Assembly (NCBI GenBank): GCA_031761405.1
Contig: JASEVX010000001.1
Span: 115,307,071-115,371,070, forward strand
Direction of reading: 5' to 3'
DNA from: Serripes groenlandicus
Lineage: Eukaryota > Mollusca > Bivalvia > Cardiida > Cardiidae
DNA length: 64,000 nucleotides
The notes below the pieces were generated by a model. The model had not been told where the DNA came from, ran no database searches, and saw nothing but the letters and a program-made list of their open reading frames with translations. Shown here piece after piece: positions 9,134-23,700 of this stretch (position 1 is the first letter of the stretch; each line of letters starts with the position of its first letter). The position numbers were made by a program, and so were the translations under genes.

Positions 9134-10960
9134 ATGGAGGTATCAGGTAGAAGACAAGCTTGTAGTGAGGACGGGGATACTGGAATTTCCTGCGATCCTT
9201 GCCAGATAGACACTGTAGGTGAAAATGCCCATTGTTATTGCACTAATTGTGACGAATTTCTTTGCGACAATTGTGCAACACACCACAGAAAAAATAAAGC
9301 CTCCAGACAACATCAACTTCTTGATAGTGACGAAATGCCAAGAAAGAAATTATCTTATTTTCAGGAGAAGTTTTGTGCTAAGCATGGTGAAAATTAATGG
9401 AGTATTTCTGTGATACGCATGATACATGTTGCTGCTCTGTGTGCGTAACTCTAAATCATGGCAAATGCGGTGTAAAGTACATCGATGATTTGGCGAAGGG
9501 TTTCAGCTTCAGCCAAGAATATAAATTATTATTAAATCAGATACGGGACATAGAAAAAGAACTTACAGAATGTAAGAACAAAACACAAAGTGACTCAATT
9601 GATGTAACTGATAGTTTTGGACGATTAATATCTGATATTCAGGTATTTAGAAGTGAAATCAATTCGAAAATCGATGTACTTGAAGTTGAACTAATGCAGC
9701 AAGTTGAGCAAATAAAGAAAGAAGATTTGAAAGTAATTGAATCCGTGGATACACTATACGACAAGCTTCAGGTAGACATGTCAGAAATATCATCCACTCT
9801 AGGTCTCCTTCAACACTGTAAACAAGACCAACAGCTATTCATTGCTGCCAGAAAAGCTCGTACTCAGATCAAAGAGTACAGAACAAAAAGCATGTCTCAA
9901 CAAAACATTGTGAGAAGGTATGCGTTTTCACGGAATGAAGACATACTGAATACACTTAATTCGCATCATAAACTTGGATAGTTGGAGACGAAAGATGAAG
10001 GAGAAAGAAGAACGACGGAGCCAGATCAGACAGAGGTAGGACTAATGAAGGAAGACAATCCTACCATTAGTAAGTTAGGTATCAGAGGAAGAGAAGAAAT
10101 AGGAGAAGAGCAGCAAACACACAATAAAGAGAAAACCACTAAGACCGACATCTTTAAACCAACAGTAGTCAAGTACATAAAGAACATTAAGATGAAACAC
10201 AAAACGGACATAAAAAGAGTCTCGATAACAGGAAGTGTGTTGATGTCCAATGACCTTCTAGCTGTAGTAGACCGTGATAACTATTCTATAAAAGTCATTG
10301 ACTTACGATCAGACAACATTACATGTTACATCAGACTTGACGGTGAACCATTTGATATAACATTTATGGATCCGGAAACTCTGGTTGTGACCTGCTTCAC
10401 ACATTTAGTGTTTCTACGTTATAATGGACAATTATCAGTTGTAAAAAAGGTACCAAAAGAGCCAGGTTGTTCAGGAATTACATATAGAAAAGGCCAATTA
10501 TTTGTTACGTTTGCTGGTGGGGACTCTCCGTCGGTGAAAATCCTTAGTCCTGAGGGAAAGGTTCTTCAAACACAATGACCAAGGGCAGCACCTGTTTGAA
10601 CATCCGATGTACATTGCAGTGAATAGTGACGGGGATAAAATGTATGTATCAGACAGTAATCAGGACACAGTTACAAGTTTGAGTATGGACGGGAAAGTGT
10701 TTAATACATATACACATGAACGTCTGAGTTTTCCAGAAGGTCTAACTATGGGTGATAATGATAGTATATATGTGGTGGGGTACTGGTCAGAAAACATACA
10801 TCAGATAACACCGACGTGTACACCTGTACGTATTGTAGTAGAGACGAACGACGGGTTAAACCGTCCATGGACAGTGTTATATAGCAACAGAGACAAAACA
10901 CTCTATGTCAGTAAATGTTCTATATCAGGTGACCTGTTGCACGTCTACAAACTTGAGTAA
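9134..10960 (+). pseudogene. TRIM-like gene (B-boxes, coiled coil, NHL-like propeller), frame-broken
   Basis: A single-exon gene. The first B-box-like zinc finger (CDPC...CYCTNC..FLCDNC..HH) lies at about 9195-9285. A second begins FCAKHGEN and continues as YFCDTHDTCCCSVC, at about 9367-9440. A long coiled coil (9490-9960), a basic charged linker and six-bladed NHL-like strands (about 10190-10957) follow. There is no RING finger before the B-boxes, so it would not be a classical ubiquitin ligase; RING-less relatives are abundant in bivalves and linked to innate immunity. The start ATG 9134 precedes the first zinc finger directly. Three lesions are seen: a one-base loss in the second B-box near 9394 (stop TAA 9395), an in-frame TAG at 9979-9981, and a frameshift near 10570-10578. 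All domains are otherwise collinear, so either a young pseudogene or indel errors in the assembly. Confidence 0.85.
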
Positions 10961-11062
10961 ACATACATAACAGGTCTTATAATGTCTGATATTAATGATA
11001 CATATTAGTATCTCTCCTTTGGCCACAATGTTCTTGTTTTTTTTTATTTTACGCTTTCACTT

Positions 11063-11337
11063 ATATATGATCCGTCCCGCGAGAAAAACAAAACAATATG
11101 GACTCTGCGTAAAGTATCGACCTTCATCAGCTTAGGCATGCCGCACAGGCTAAACCGGACAGACAATTTTCATCTCCTGTGGACTCTCTTTTTCAGGAAT
11201 CATTACTCTATACCTCTATCCACCTGTGACGGAATGTGTCGGCCCGGATTAGTCTGCTCGGACTGCGCAGGCTGATCTGGATCGATGCATTACGCAGAGT
11301 CCATAACGTTGGTTTTCTCGCGGAACAGCTCATATAT
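11063..11337. mobile_element. Palindromic MITE, copy 1
   Basis: About 275 bp with imperfect terminal inverted repeats. The left end ATGATCCGTCCCGCGAGAAA pairs with the right end TTTCTCGCGGAACAGCTCAT. Inner arms also pair (GGACTCTGCGTAA with TTACGCAGAGTCC). A related copy lies at 31626-31893. No coding capacity; it would need a transposase supplied elsewhere. Confidence 0.85.
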
Positions 11338-11339
11338 TC

Positions 11340-11740
11340 TTCAAATTTTTGCTCGATTATATTCAAAGTCGTCTGTTGCAAATGTGTTGTATATTGGAAA
11401 GGGTTATAACGTACGTATACCGCAGCTACGTCTAATGAAAATCAAACATTAGTAATGTTCAGTCTGTGTAACGTTGTTGGTGTCTAATAAACCTGCACAC
11501 AAACCGCGTGCCCTCTGTGGAGAATCAGATCTATGTAAGACACCCTATACATCACTTTATAGAACTTCATTCATCGATCAAGAGTCACAGAGAGTTAAAA
11601 GAAAAAACTTATAAACCCTTTCCTATATGTAGACGCATTTTGAAGAATTTGAAGTAAACGACTATTGAAAGCTGTGTGACAAAAGAAGTCATTGTCCAAA
11701 AACAACAATTTTTCCTTTTTGCTACAATGTTTTTAACCTT
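11340..11740. repeat. Composite dispersed element, copy at the left edge of the satellite
   Basis: Ordered blocks are AAGTCGTCTGTTGCAAATGT (S), a CGTATACC..CATTAGTAATG block (T), AATAAACCTGCACACA (U), CAGATCTATGTAAG..CGATCAAGAGTCACAGAG (V), GTAGACGCATTTTGAAG (W) and a TGACAAAAG..CTTTTTGCTACAATG near-palindrome (X). The same order recurs at 26.4-27.3 and 28.1-29.6 kb. The satellite begins where this copy ends. Confidence 0.75.
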
Positions 11741-11744
11741 TTGT

Positions 11745-14700
11745 TAAGGTAATTATTCATTCATTTATAACTTCTTGGTTTTCACTTTGCCTAGACGTTT
11801 TGAAAGTCGTCTGTCGCTGATTTTTTGTATTTGTGAAGAGTTAAATATGTATACTTCCAATACGATCTATTTAAACTAACTATCAGTGATGTCCATTCCT
11901 TATACAGATTGTACAAGTAAGTTTACATTCATTTATAACTTGTTTTCTTTCACTTTGCCTAGACGTTTTAAAAGTCGTCTGTCGCTGATTTGTTGTATTT
12001 GTGAAGAGTTAAACATGTATACTTCCAGTACGATCTATTTAAATTAACTATCAGTAATGTCCATTCCTTATACAGATTGTTCAAGTAATTATACATTCAT
12101 CTATTTATATAACTTGTTTGTTTTCACTTTGCCCAGACGTTTTTAAATCGTCTGTTGCTGATTTGTTGTATTTGCGAAGAGTTAAATATGTATACTTCCA
12201 GTACGATCTATTTACACTAACTATCAGTAATGTCCATTCCTTATACAGATTGTTCAAGTAATTATACATTCATTTATAACGTGTTTGTTTTCACTTTGCC
12301 TAGACGTTTTTAAAGTCGTCTGTCGCTGATGTGTTGTATTTGTGAAGAGTTAAATATGTATACTTCTAGTACGATCTATTTAAACTTACTATCAGTAATG
12401 TCCATTCCTTATACAGATTGTTCAAGTAATTATACATTCATTTATTTATATAACTTGTTTGTTTTCACTTTGCCTAGACGTTTTTAAAGTCGTCTGTCGC
12501 TGATTTGTTGTATTTGTGAAGATTTAAATATGTATACTTTCAGTACGATCTATTTAAATTAACTATCAGTAATGTCCATTCCTTATACAGATTGTTCAAG
12601 TAATTATACATTCATCTATTTATATAACTTGTTTGTTTTCAATTTGTCTAGACGTTTCTAAAGTCGTCTGTCGCTGATTTGTTGTATTTGTGAAGAGTTA
12701 AATATGTATACTTCCAGTACGATCTATTTAAACTAACTATCAGTAATGTCCATTCCTTATACAGATTGTTCAAGTAATTATACATTCATTTATAACTTGT
12801 TTGTTTTCACTTTGCCTAGACGTTTTTAAAGTCGTCTGTCGATGATTTGTTGTATTTGTGAAGAGTTAAATATGTATACTTCCAGTACGATCTATTTAAA
12901 CTAACTATCAGTAATGTCCATTCCTTATACAGATTGTTCAAGTAATTATACATTCATTTATTTATATAACTTGTATGTTTTCACTTTGCCTAGACGTTTT
13001 GAAAGTCGTCTGTCGCTGATTTGTTGTATTTGTGAAGGGTTAAATATGTATACTTCCAGTACGATCTATTTAAACTAACTATCAGTAATGTCCATTCCTT
13101 ATACAGATTGTTCAAGTAATTATACATTCATTTATAACTTGTTTGTTTTCACTTTGCCTAGACGTTTTTAAAGTCGTCTGTCGCTGATTTGTTGTACTTG
13201 TGAAGATTTAAATATGTATACTTCCAGTACGATCTATTTAAATTAACTATCAGTAATGTCCATTCCTTATACAGATTGTTCAAATAATTATACATTCATC
13301 TATTTATATAACTTGTTTGTTTTCACTTTGCCTAGACGTTTCTAAAGTCGTCTGTCGCTGATTTGCTGTATTTGTGAAGAGTTAAATATGTATACTTCCA
13401 GTACGATCTATTTAAACTAACTATCAGTAATGTCCATTTGCTTTAACAGATTGTTCAAGTAATTATACACATTCATTTAAAACCTTGTTTGTTTTCACTT
13501 TGCCTAGAACGTATTTAAGTCGTCTGTCGTATCTCTTGTATTTGTGAAACGAGTTAGTTGAAACTTCAAGTACTTATACCAGTACGATCTATATAAACTG
13601 ACTATCAGTAAAGTCCATTCCTTATACAATTAATGATTCATTTATTTATATAACTTGTTTGTTTTCACTTTGCCTAGACGTTTTTAATGTCGTCTGTCGC
13701 TGATTTGTTGTATTTGTGAAGAGTTAAATATGTATACTTCCAGTTCAATCTGTTTAAACTAACTATCAGTAATGTCCATTCCTTATACCGATTGTTCAAG
13801 TAATTATACATTCATTTATTTATATAACTTGTTTGTTTTCACTTTGCCTAGACGTTTTTAAAGTCGTCTGTCGCTGATTTGTTGTATTTGTGAAGAGTTA
13901 AATATGTATACTTCCAGTACGATCTATTTAAACTAACTATCAGTAATGTTCATTCCTTATACAGATTGTTCAAGTAATTATACATTCATTTATTTATATA
14001 ACTTGTTTGTTTTCACTTTGCCTAGACGTTTTGATAGTCGTCTGTCGCTGATTTGTTGTATTTGTGAAGAGTTAAATATGTATACTTCCAATACGATCTA
14101 TTTAAACTAACTATCAGTAATGTCCATTCCTTATACAGATTGTTCAAGTAATTATACATTCATTTATAACTTGTTTGTTTTCACTTTGCCTAGACGTTTT
14201 TAAAGTCGTCTGTCGCTAATTTGTTGTATTTGTGAAGAGTTAAATATGTATACTTCCAGTCCGATCTATTTAAACTAACTATCAGTAATGTCTATTCCTT
14301 ATACAGATTGTTCAAGTAATTATACATTCATCTATTTATATAACTTGTTTGTTTTCACTTTGCCTAGACGTTTTGAAAGTCGTCTGTCGCTGATTTGTTG
14401 TATTTGTGAAGAGTTAAATATGAATACTTCCAGTACGATCTATTTAAACTAATTATCAGTACTGTCCATTCCTTATACAGATTGTTGAAGTAATTATACA
14501 TTCATTTATTTATATAACTTGTTTGTTTTCACTATGCCTAGACGTTTTGAAAGTCGTCTGTCGCTGATTTGTTGTATTTGTGAAGAGTTAATTATGTATA
14601 CTTCCAGTACGATCTATATAAACTGACTATCAGTAAAGTCCATTCCTTATACAGATTGTTGTTCAAGTAATTATATATTCATTTATTTATATAACTTGTT

Positions 14701-17700
14701 TGTTTTCACTTTGCCTAGACGTTTTTAATGTCGTCTGTCGCTGATTTGTTGTATTTGTGAAGAGTTAAATATGTATACTTCCAGTTCAATCTGTTTAAAC
14801 TAACTATCAGTAATGTCCATTCCTTATACCGATTGTTCAAGTAATTATACATTCATTTATTTATATAACTTGTTTGTTTTCACTTTGCCTAGACGTTTTT
14901 AAAGTCGTCTGTCGCTGATTTGTTGTATTTGTGAAGAGTTAAATATGTATACTTCCAGTACGATCTATTTAAACTAACTATCAGTAATGTTCATTCCTTA
15001 TACAGATTGTTCAAGTAATTATACATTCATTTATTTATATAACTTGTTTGTTTTCACTTTGCCTAGACGTTTTGATAGTCGTCTGTCGCTGATTTGTTGT
15101 ATTTGTGAAGAGTTAAATATGTATACTTCCAGTACGATCTATTTAAACTAACTATCAGTAATGTCCATTCCTTATACAGATTGTTCAAGTAATTATACAT
15201 TCATTTATAACTTGTTTGTTTTCACTTTGCCTAGACGTTTTTAAAGTCGTCTGTCGCTAATTTGTTGTATTTGTGAAGAGTTAAATATGTATACTTCCAG
15301 TCCGATCTATTTAAACTAACTATCAGTAATGTCCATTCCTTATACAGATTGTTCAAGTAATTATACATTCATCTATTTATATAACTTGTTTGTTTTCACT
15401 TTGCCTAGACGTTTTGAAAGTCGTCTGTCGCTGATTTGTTGTATTTGTGAAGAGTTAAATATGAATACTTCCAGTACGATCTATTTAAACTAATTATCAG
15501 TACTGTCCATTCCTTATACAGATTGTTGAAGTAATTATACATTCATTTATTTATATAACTTGTTTGTTTTCACTATGCCTAGACGTTTTGAAAGTCGTCT
15601 GTCGCTGATTTGTTGTATTTGTGAAGAGTTAATTATGTATACTTCCAGTACGATCTATTTAAACTAACTATCAGTAATGTCCATTCCTCATACAGATTGA
15701 TCAAGTAATTATACATTCATTTATAACTTGTTTGTTTTCACTTTGCCTAGACGTTTTTAAAGTCGTCTGTCGCTGATTTTTGTATTTGTGAAGAGTTAAA
15801 TATGTATACTTCCAGTACGATCTATTTAAACTAACTATCAGTAATGTCCATTCCTTATACAGATTGTTCAAGTAATTATACATTCATATATAACTTCTTT
15901 GTTTTCACTTTGCCTAGACGTTTTTAAAGTCGTATGTCGCTGATTTGTTGTATTTGTGAAGAGTTAAATATGTATACTTCCAGTTCGATCTGTTTAAACT
16001 AACTATCAGTAATGTCCATTCCTTATACAGATTGTTCAAGTAATTATACATTCATTTATTTATATAACTTGTATGTTTTCACTTTGCCTAGACGTTTTGA
16101 AAGTCGTCTGTCGCTGATTTGTTGTATTTGTGAAGAGTTAAATATGTATACTTCCAGTACGATCTATTTAAACTAACTATCAGTAATGTCCATTCCTTAT
16201 ACAGATTGTTCAAGTAATTATACATTCATTTATAACTTGTTTGTTTTCACTTTGCCTAGACGTTTTTAAAGTCGTCTGTCGCTAATTTGTTGTATTTGTG
16301 AAGAGTTAAATATGTATACTTCCAGTCCGATCTATTTAAACTAACTATCAGTAATGTCCATTCCTTATACAGATTGTTCAAGTAATTATACATTCATCTA
16401 TTTATATAACTTGTTTGTTTTCACTTTGCCTAGACGTTTTGAAAGTCGTCTGTCGCTGATTTGTTGTATTTGTGAAGAGTTAAATATGTATACTTTCAGT
16501 ACGATCTATTTAAACTAACTATCAGTAATGTCCATTCCTTATACAGATTGTTCAAGTAATTATACATTCATTTATTTATATAACTTGTATGTTTTCACTT
16601 TGCCTAGACGTTTTGAAAGTCGTCTGTCGCTGATTTGTTGTATTTGTGAAGGGTTAAATATGTATACTTCCAGTACGATCTATTTAAACTAACTATCAGT
16701 AATGTCCATTCCTTATACAGATTGTTCAAGTAATTATACATTCATTTATAACTTGTTTGTTTTCACTTTGCCTAGACGTTTTTAAAGTCGTCTGTCGCTG
16801 ATTTGTTTTATTTGTGAAGATTTAAATATGTATACTTCCAGTACGATCTATTTAAATTAACTATCAGTAATGTCCATTCCTTATACAGATTGTTCAAATA
16901 ATTATACATTCATCTATTTATATAACTTGTTTGTTTTCACTTTGCCTAGACGTTTCTAAAGTCGTCTGTCGCTGATTTGCTGTATTTGTGAAGAGTTAAA
17001 TATGTATACTTCCAGTACGATCTATTTAAACTAACTATCAGTAATGTCCATTGCTTATACAGATTGTTCAAGTAATTATACATTCATTTAAAACTTGTTT
17101 GTTTTCACTTTGCCTAGACGTTTTTAAAGTCGTCTGTCGCTGATTTTTTGTATTTGTGAAGAGTTAAGTATGTATACTTCCAGTACGATCTATATAAACT
17201 GACTATCAGTAAAGTCCATTCCTTATACAGATTGTTGTTCAAGTAATTATATATTCATTTATTTATATAACTTGTTTGTTTTCACTTTGCCTAGACGTTT
17301 TTAATGTCGTCTGTCGCTGATTTGTTGTATTTGTGAAGAGTTAAATATGTATACTTCCAGTTCAATCTGTTTAAACTAACTATCAGTAACGTCCATTCCT
17401 TATACCGATTGTTCAAGTAATTATACATTCATTTATTTATATAACTTGTTTGTTTTCACTTTGCCTAGACGTTTTTAAAGTCGTCTGTCGCTGATTTGTT
17501 GTATTTGTGAAGAGTTAAATATGTATACTTCCAGTACGATCTATTTAAACTAACTATCAGTAATGTTCATTCCTTATACAGATTGTTCAAGTAATTATAC
17601 ATTCATTTATTTATATAACTTGTTTGTTTTCACTTTGCCTAGACGTTTTGATAGTCGTCTGTCGCTGATTTGTTGTATTTGTGAAGAGTTAAATATGTAT

Positions 17701-20700
17701 ACTTCCAATACGATCTATTTAAACTAACTATCAGTAATGTCCATTCCTTATACAGATTGTTCAAGTAATTATACATTCATTTATAACTTGTTTGTTTTCA
17801 CTTTGCCTAGACGTTTTTAAAGTCGTCTGTCGCTAATTTGTTGTATTTGTGAAGAGTTAAATATGTATACTTCCAGTCCGATCTATTTAAACTAACTATC
17901 AGTAATGTCTATTCCTTATACAGATTGTTCAAGTAATTATACATTCATCTATTTATATAACTTGTTTGTTTTCACTTTGCCTAGACGTTTTGAAAGTCGT
18001 CTGTCGCTGATTTGATGTATTTGTGAAGAGTTAAATATGAATACTTCCAGTACGATCTATTTAAACTAATTATCAGTACTGTCCATTCCTTATACAGATT
18101 GTTGAAGTAATTATACATTCATTTATTTATATAACTTGTTTGTTTTCACTATGCCTAGACGTTTTGAAAGTCGTCTGTCGCTGATTTGTTGTATTTGTGA
18201 AGAGTTAATTATGTATACTTCCAGTACGATCTATATAAACTGACTATCAGTAAAGTCCATTCCTTATACAGATTGTTGTTCAAGTAATTATATATTCATT
18301 TATTTATATAACTTGTTTGTTTTCACTTTGCCTAGACGTTTTTAATGTCGTCTGTCGCTGATTTGTTGTATTTGTGAAGAGTTAAATATGTATACTTCCA
18401 GTTCAATCTGTTTAAACTAACTATCAGTAATGTCCATTCCTTATACCGATTGTTCAAGTAATTATACATTCATTTATTTATATAACTTGTTTGTTTTCAC
18501 TTTGCCTAGACGTTTTTAAAGTCGTCTGTCGCTGATTTGTTGTATTTGTGAAGAGTTAAATATGTATACTTCCAGTACGATCTATTTAAACTAACTATCA
18601 GTAATGTTCATTCCTTATACAGATTGTTCAAGTAATTATACATTCATTTATTTATATAACTTGTTTGTTTTCACTTTGCCTAGACGTTTTGATAGTCGTC
18701 TGTCGCTGATTTGTTGTATTTGTGAAGAGTTAAATATGTATACTTCCAGTACGATCTATTTAAACTAACTATCAGTAATGTCCATTCCTTATACAGATTG
18801 TTCAAGTAATTATACATTCATTTATAACTTGTTTGTTTTCACTTTGCCTAGACGTTTTTAAAGTCGTCTGTCGCTAATTTGTTGTATTTGTGAAGAGTTA
18901 AATATGTATACTTCCAGTCCGATCTATTTAAACTAACTATCAGTAATGTCCATTCCTTATACAGATTGTTCAAGTAATTATACATTCATCTATTTATATA
19001 ACTTGTTTGTTTTCACTTTGCCTAGACGTTTTGAAAGTCGTCTGTCGCTGATTTGTTGTATTTGTGAAGAGTTAAATATGAATACTTCCAGTACGATCTA
19101 TTTAAACTAATTATCAGTACTGTCCATTCCTTATACAGATTGTTGAAGTAATTATACATTCATTTATTTATATAACTTGTTTGTTTTCACTATGCCTAGA
19201 CGTTTTGAAAGTCGTCTGTCGCTGATTTGTTGTATTTGTGAAGAGTTAATTATGTATACTTCCAGTACGATCTATTTAAACTAACTATCAGTAATGTCCA
19301 TTCCTCATACAGATTGATCAAGTAATTATACATTCATTTATAACTTGTTTGTTTTCACTTTGCCTAGACGTTTTTAAAGTCGTCTGTCGCTGATTTTTGT
19401 ATTTGTGAAGAGTTAAATATGTATACTTCCAGTACGATCTATTTAAACTAACTATCAGTAATGTCCATTCCTTATACAGATTGTTCAAGTAATTATACAT
19501 TCATATATAACTTCTTTGTTTTCACTTTGCCTAGACGTTTTTAAAGTCGTATGTCGCTGATTTGTTGTATTTGTGAAGAGTTAAATATGTATACTTCCAG
19601 TTCGATCTGTTTAAACTAACTATCAGTAATGTCCATTCCTTATACAGATTGTTCAAGTAATTATACATTCATTTATTTATATAACTTGTATGTTTTCACT
19701 TTGCCTAGACGTTTTGAAAGTCGTCTGTCGCTGATTTGTTGTATTTGTGAAGAGTTAAATATGTATACTTCCAGTACGATCTATTTAAACTAACTATCAG
19801 TAATGTCCATTCCTTATACAGATTGTTCAAGTAATTATACATTCATTTATAACTTGTTTGTTTTCACTTTGCCTAGACGTTTTTAAAGTCGTCTGTCGCT
19901 AATTTGTTGTATTTGTGAAGAGTTAAATATGTATACTTCCAGTCCGATCTATTTAAACTAACTATCAGTAATGTCCATTCCTTATACAGATTGTTCAAGT
20001 AATTATACATTCATCTATTTATATAACTTGTTTGTTTTCACTTTGCCTAGACGTTTTGAAAGTCGTCTGTCGCTGATTTGTTGTATTTGTGAAGAGTTAA
20101 ATATGAATACTTCCAGTACGATCTATTTAAACTAATTATCAGTACTGTCCATTCCTTATACAGATTGTTGAAGTAATTATACATTCATTTATTTATATAA
20201 CTTGTTTGTTTTCACTATGCCTAGACGTTTTGAAAGTCGTCTGTCGCTGATTTGTTGTATTTGTGAAGAGTTAATTATGTATACTTCCAGTACGATCTAT
20301 TTAAACTAACTATCAGTAATGTCCATTCCTTATACAGATTGATCAAGTAATTATACATTCATTTATAACTTGTTTGTTTTCACTTTGCCTAGACGTTTTT
20401 AAAGTCGTCTGTCGCTGATTTTTGTATTTGTGAAGAGTTAAATATGTATACTTCCAGTACGATCTATTTAAACTAACTATAAGTAATGTCCATTCCTTAT
20501 ACAGATTGTTCAAGTAATTATACATTCATTTATAACTTGTTTGTTTTCACTTTGCCTAGACGTTTTTAAAGTCGTCTGTCGCTAATTTGTTGTATTTGTG
20601 AAGAGTTAAATATGTATACTTCCAGTCCGATCTATTTAAACTAACTATCAGTAATGTCTATTCCTTATACAGATTGTTCAAGTAATTATACATTCATCTA

Positions 20701-23700
20701 TTTATATAACTTGTTTGTTTTCACTTTGCCTAGACGTTTTGAAAGTCGTCTGTCGCTGATTTGTTGTATTTGTGAAGAGTTAAATATGAATACTTCCAGT
20801 ACGATCTATTTAAACTAATTATCAGTACTGTCCATTCCTTATACAGATTGTTGAAGTAATTATACATTCATTTATTTATATAACTTGTTTGTTTTCACTA
20901 TGCCTAGACGTTTTGAAAGTCGTCTGTCGCTGATTTGTTGTATTTGTGAAGAGTTAATTATGTATACTTCCAGTACGATCTATATAAACTGACTATCAGT
21001 AAAGTCCATTCCTTATACAGATTGTTGTTCAAGTAATTATATATTCATTTATTTATATAACTTGTTTGTTTTCACTTTGCCTAGACGTTTTTAATGTCGT
21101 CTGTCGCTGATTTGTTGTATTTGTGAAGAGTTAAATATGTATACTTCCAGTTCAATCTGTTTAAACTAACTATCAGTAATGTCCATTCCTTATACCGATT
21201 GTTCAAGTAATTATACATTCATTTATTTATATAACTTGTTTGTTTTCACTTTGCCTAGACGTTTTTAAAGTCGTCTGTCGCTGATTTGTTGTATTTGTGA
21301 AGAGTTAAATATGTATACTTCCAGTACGATCTATTTAAACTAACTATCAGTAATGTTCATTCCTTATACAGATTGTTCAAGTAATTATACATTCATTTAT
21401 TTATATAACTTGTTTGTTTTCACTTTGCCTAGACGTTTTGATAGTCGTCTGTCGCTGATTTGTTGTATTTGTGAAGAGTTAAATATGTATACTTCCAGTA
21501 CGATCTATTTAAACTAACTATCAGTAATGTCCATTCCTTATACAGATTGTTCAAGTAATTATACATTCATTTATAACTTGTTTGTTTTCACTTTGCCTAG
21601 ACGTTTTTAAAGTCGTCTGTCGCTAATTTGTTGTATTTGTGAAGAGTTAAATATGTATACTTCCAGTCCGATCTATTTAAACTAACTATCAGTAATGTCC
21701 ATTCCTTATACAGATTGTTCAAGTAATTATACATTCATCTATTTATATAACTTGTTTGTTTTCACTTTGCCTAGACGTTTTGAAAGTCGTCTGTCGCTGA
21801 TTTGTTTTATTTGTGAAGAGTTAAATATGAATACTTCCAGTACGATCTATTTAAACTAATTATCAGTACTGTCCATTCCTTATACAGATTGTTGAAGTAA
21901 TTATACATTCATTTATTTATATAACTTGTTTGTTTTCACTATGCCTAGACGTTTTGAAAGTCGTCTGTCGCTGATTTGTTGTATTTGTGAAGAGTTAATT
22001 ATGTATACTTCCAGTACGATCTATTTAAACTAACTATCAGTAATGTCCATTCCTCATACAGATTGATCAAGTAATTATACATTCATTTATAACTTGTTTG
22101 TTTTCACTTTGCCTAGACGTTTTTAAAGTCGTCTGTCGCTGATTTTTGTATTTGTGAAGAGTTAAATATGTATACTTCCAGTACGATCTATTTAAACTAA
22201 CTATCAGTAATGTCCATTCCTTATACAGATTGTTCAAGTAATTATACATTCATATATAACTTCTTTGTTTTCACTTTGCCTAGACGTTTTTAAAGTCGTA
22301 TGTCGCTGATTTGTTGTATTTGTGAAGAGTTAAATATGTATACTTCCAGTTCGATCTGTTTAAACTAACTATCAGTAATGTCCATTCCTTATACAGATTG
22401 TTCAAGTAATTATACATTCATTTATTTATATAACTTGTATGTTTTCACTTTGCCTAGACGTTTTGAAAGTCGTCTGTCGCTGATTTGTTGTATTTGTGAA
22501 GAGTTAAATATGTATACTTCCAGTACGATCTATTTAAACTAACTATCAGTAATGTCCATTCCTTATACAGATTGTTCAAGTAATTATACATTCATTTATA
22601 ACTTGTTTGTTTTCACTTTGCCTAGACGTTTTTAAAGTCGTCTGTCGCTAATTTGTTGTATTTGTGAAGAGTTAAATATGTATACTTCCAGTCCGATCTA
22701 TTTAAACTAACTATCAGTAATGTCCATTCCTTATACAGATTGTTCAAGTAATTATACATTCATCTATTTATATAACTTGTTTGTTTTCACTTTGCCTAGA
22801 CGTTTTGAAAGTCGTCTGTCGCTGATTTGTTGTATTTGTGAAGAGTTAAATATGAATACTTCCAGTACGATCTATTTAAACTAATTATCAGTACTGTCCA
22901 TTCCTTATACAGATTGTTGAAGTAATTATACATTCATTTATTTATATAACTTGTTTGTTTTCACTATGCCTAGACGTTTTGAAAGTCGTCTGTCGCTGAT
23001 TTGTTGTATTTGTGAAGAGTTAATTATGTATACTTCCAGTACGATCTATTTAAACTAACTATCAGTAATGTCCATTCCTTATACAGATTGATCAAGTAAT
23101 TATACATTCATTTATAACTTGTTTGTTTTCACTTTGCCTAGACGTTTTTAAAGTCGTCTGTCGCTGATTTTTGTATTTGTGAAGAGTTAAATATGTATAC
23201 TTCCAGTACGATCTATTTAAACTAACTATAAGTAATGTCCATTCCTTATACAGATTGTTCAAGTAATTATACATTCATATATAACTTCTTTGTTTTCACT
23301 TTGCCTAGACGTTTTTAAAGTCGTATGTCGCTGATTTGTTGTATTTGTGAAGAGTTAAATATGTATACTTCCAGTTCGATCTGTTTAAACTAACTATCAG
23401 TAATGTCCATTCCTTATACAGATTGTTCAAGTAATTATACATTCATTTATTTATATAACTTGTTTGTTTTCACTTTGCCTAGACGTTTTGAAAGTCGTCT
23501 GTCGCTGATTTGTTGTATTTGTGAAGAGTTAAATATGTATACTTCCAGTACGATCTATTTAAACTAACTATCAGTAATGTCCATTCCTTATACAGATTGT
23601 TCAAGTAATTATACATTCATTTATAACTTGTTTGTTTTCACTTTGCCTAGACGTTTTTAAAGTCGTCTGTCGCTAATTTGTTGTATTTGTGAAGAGTTAA

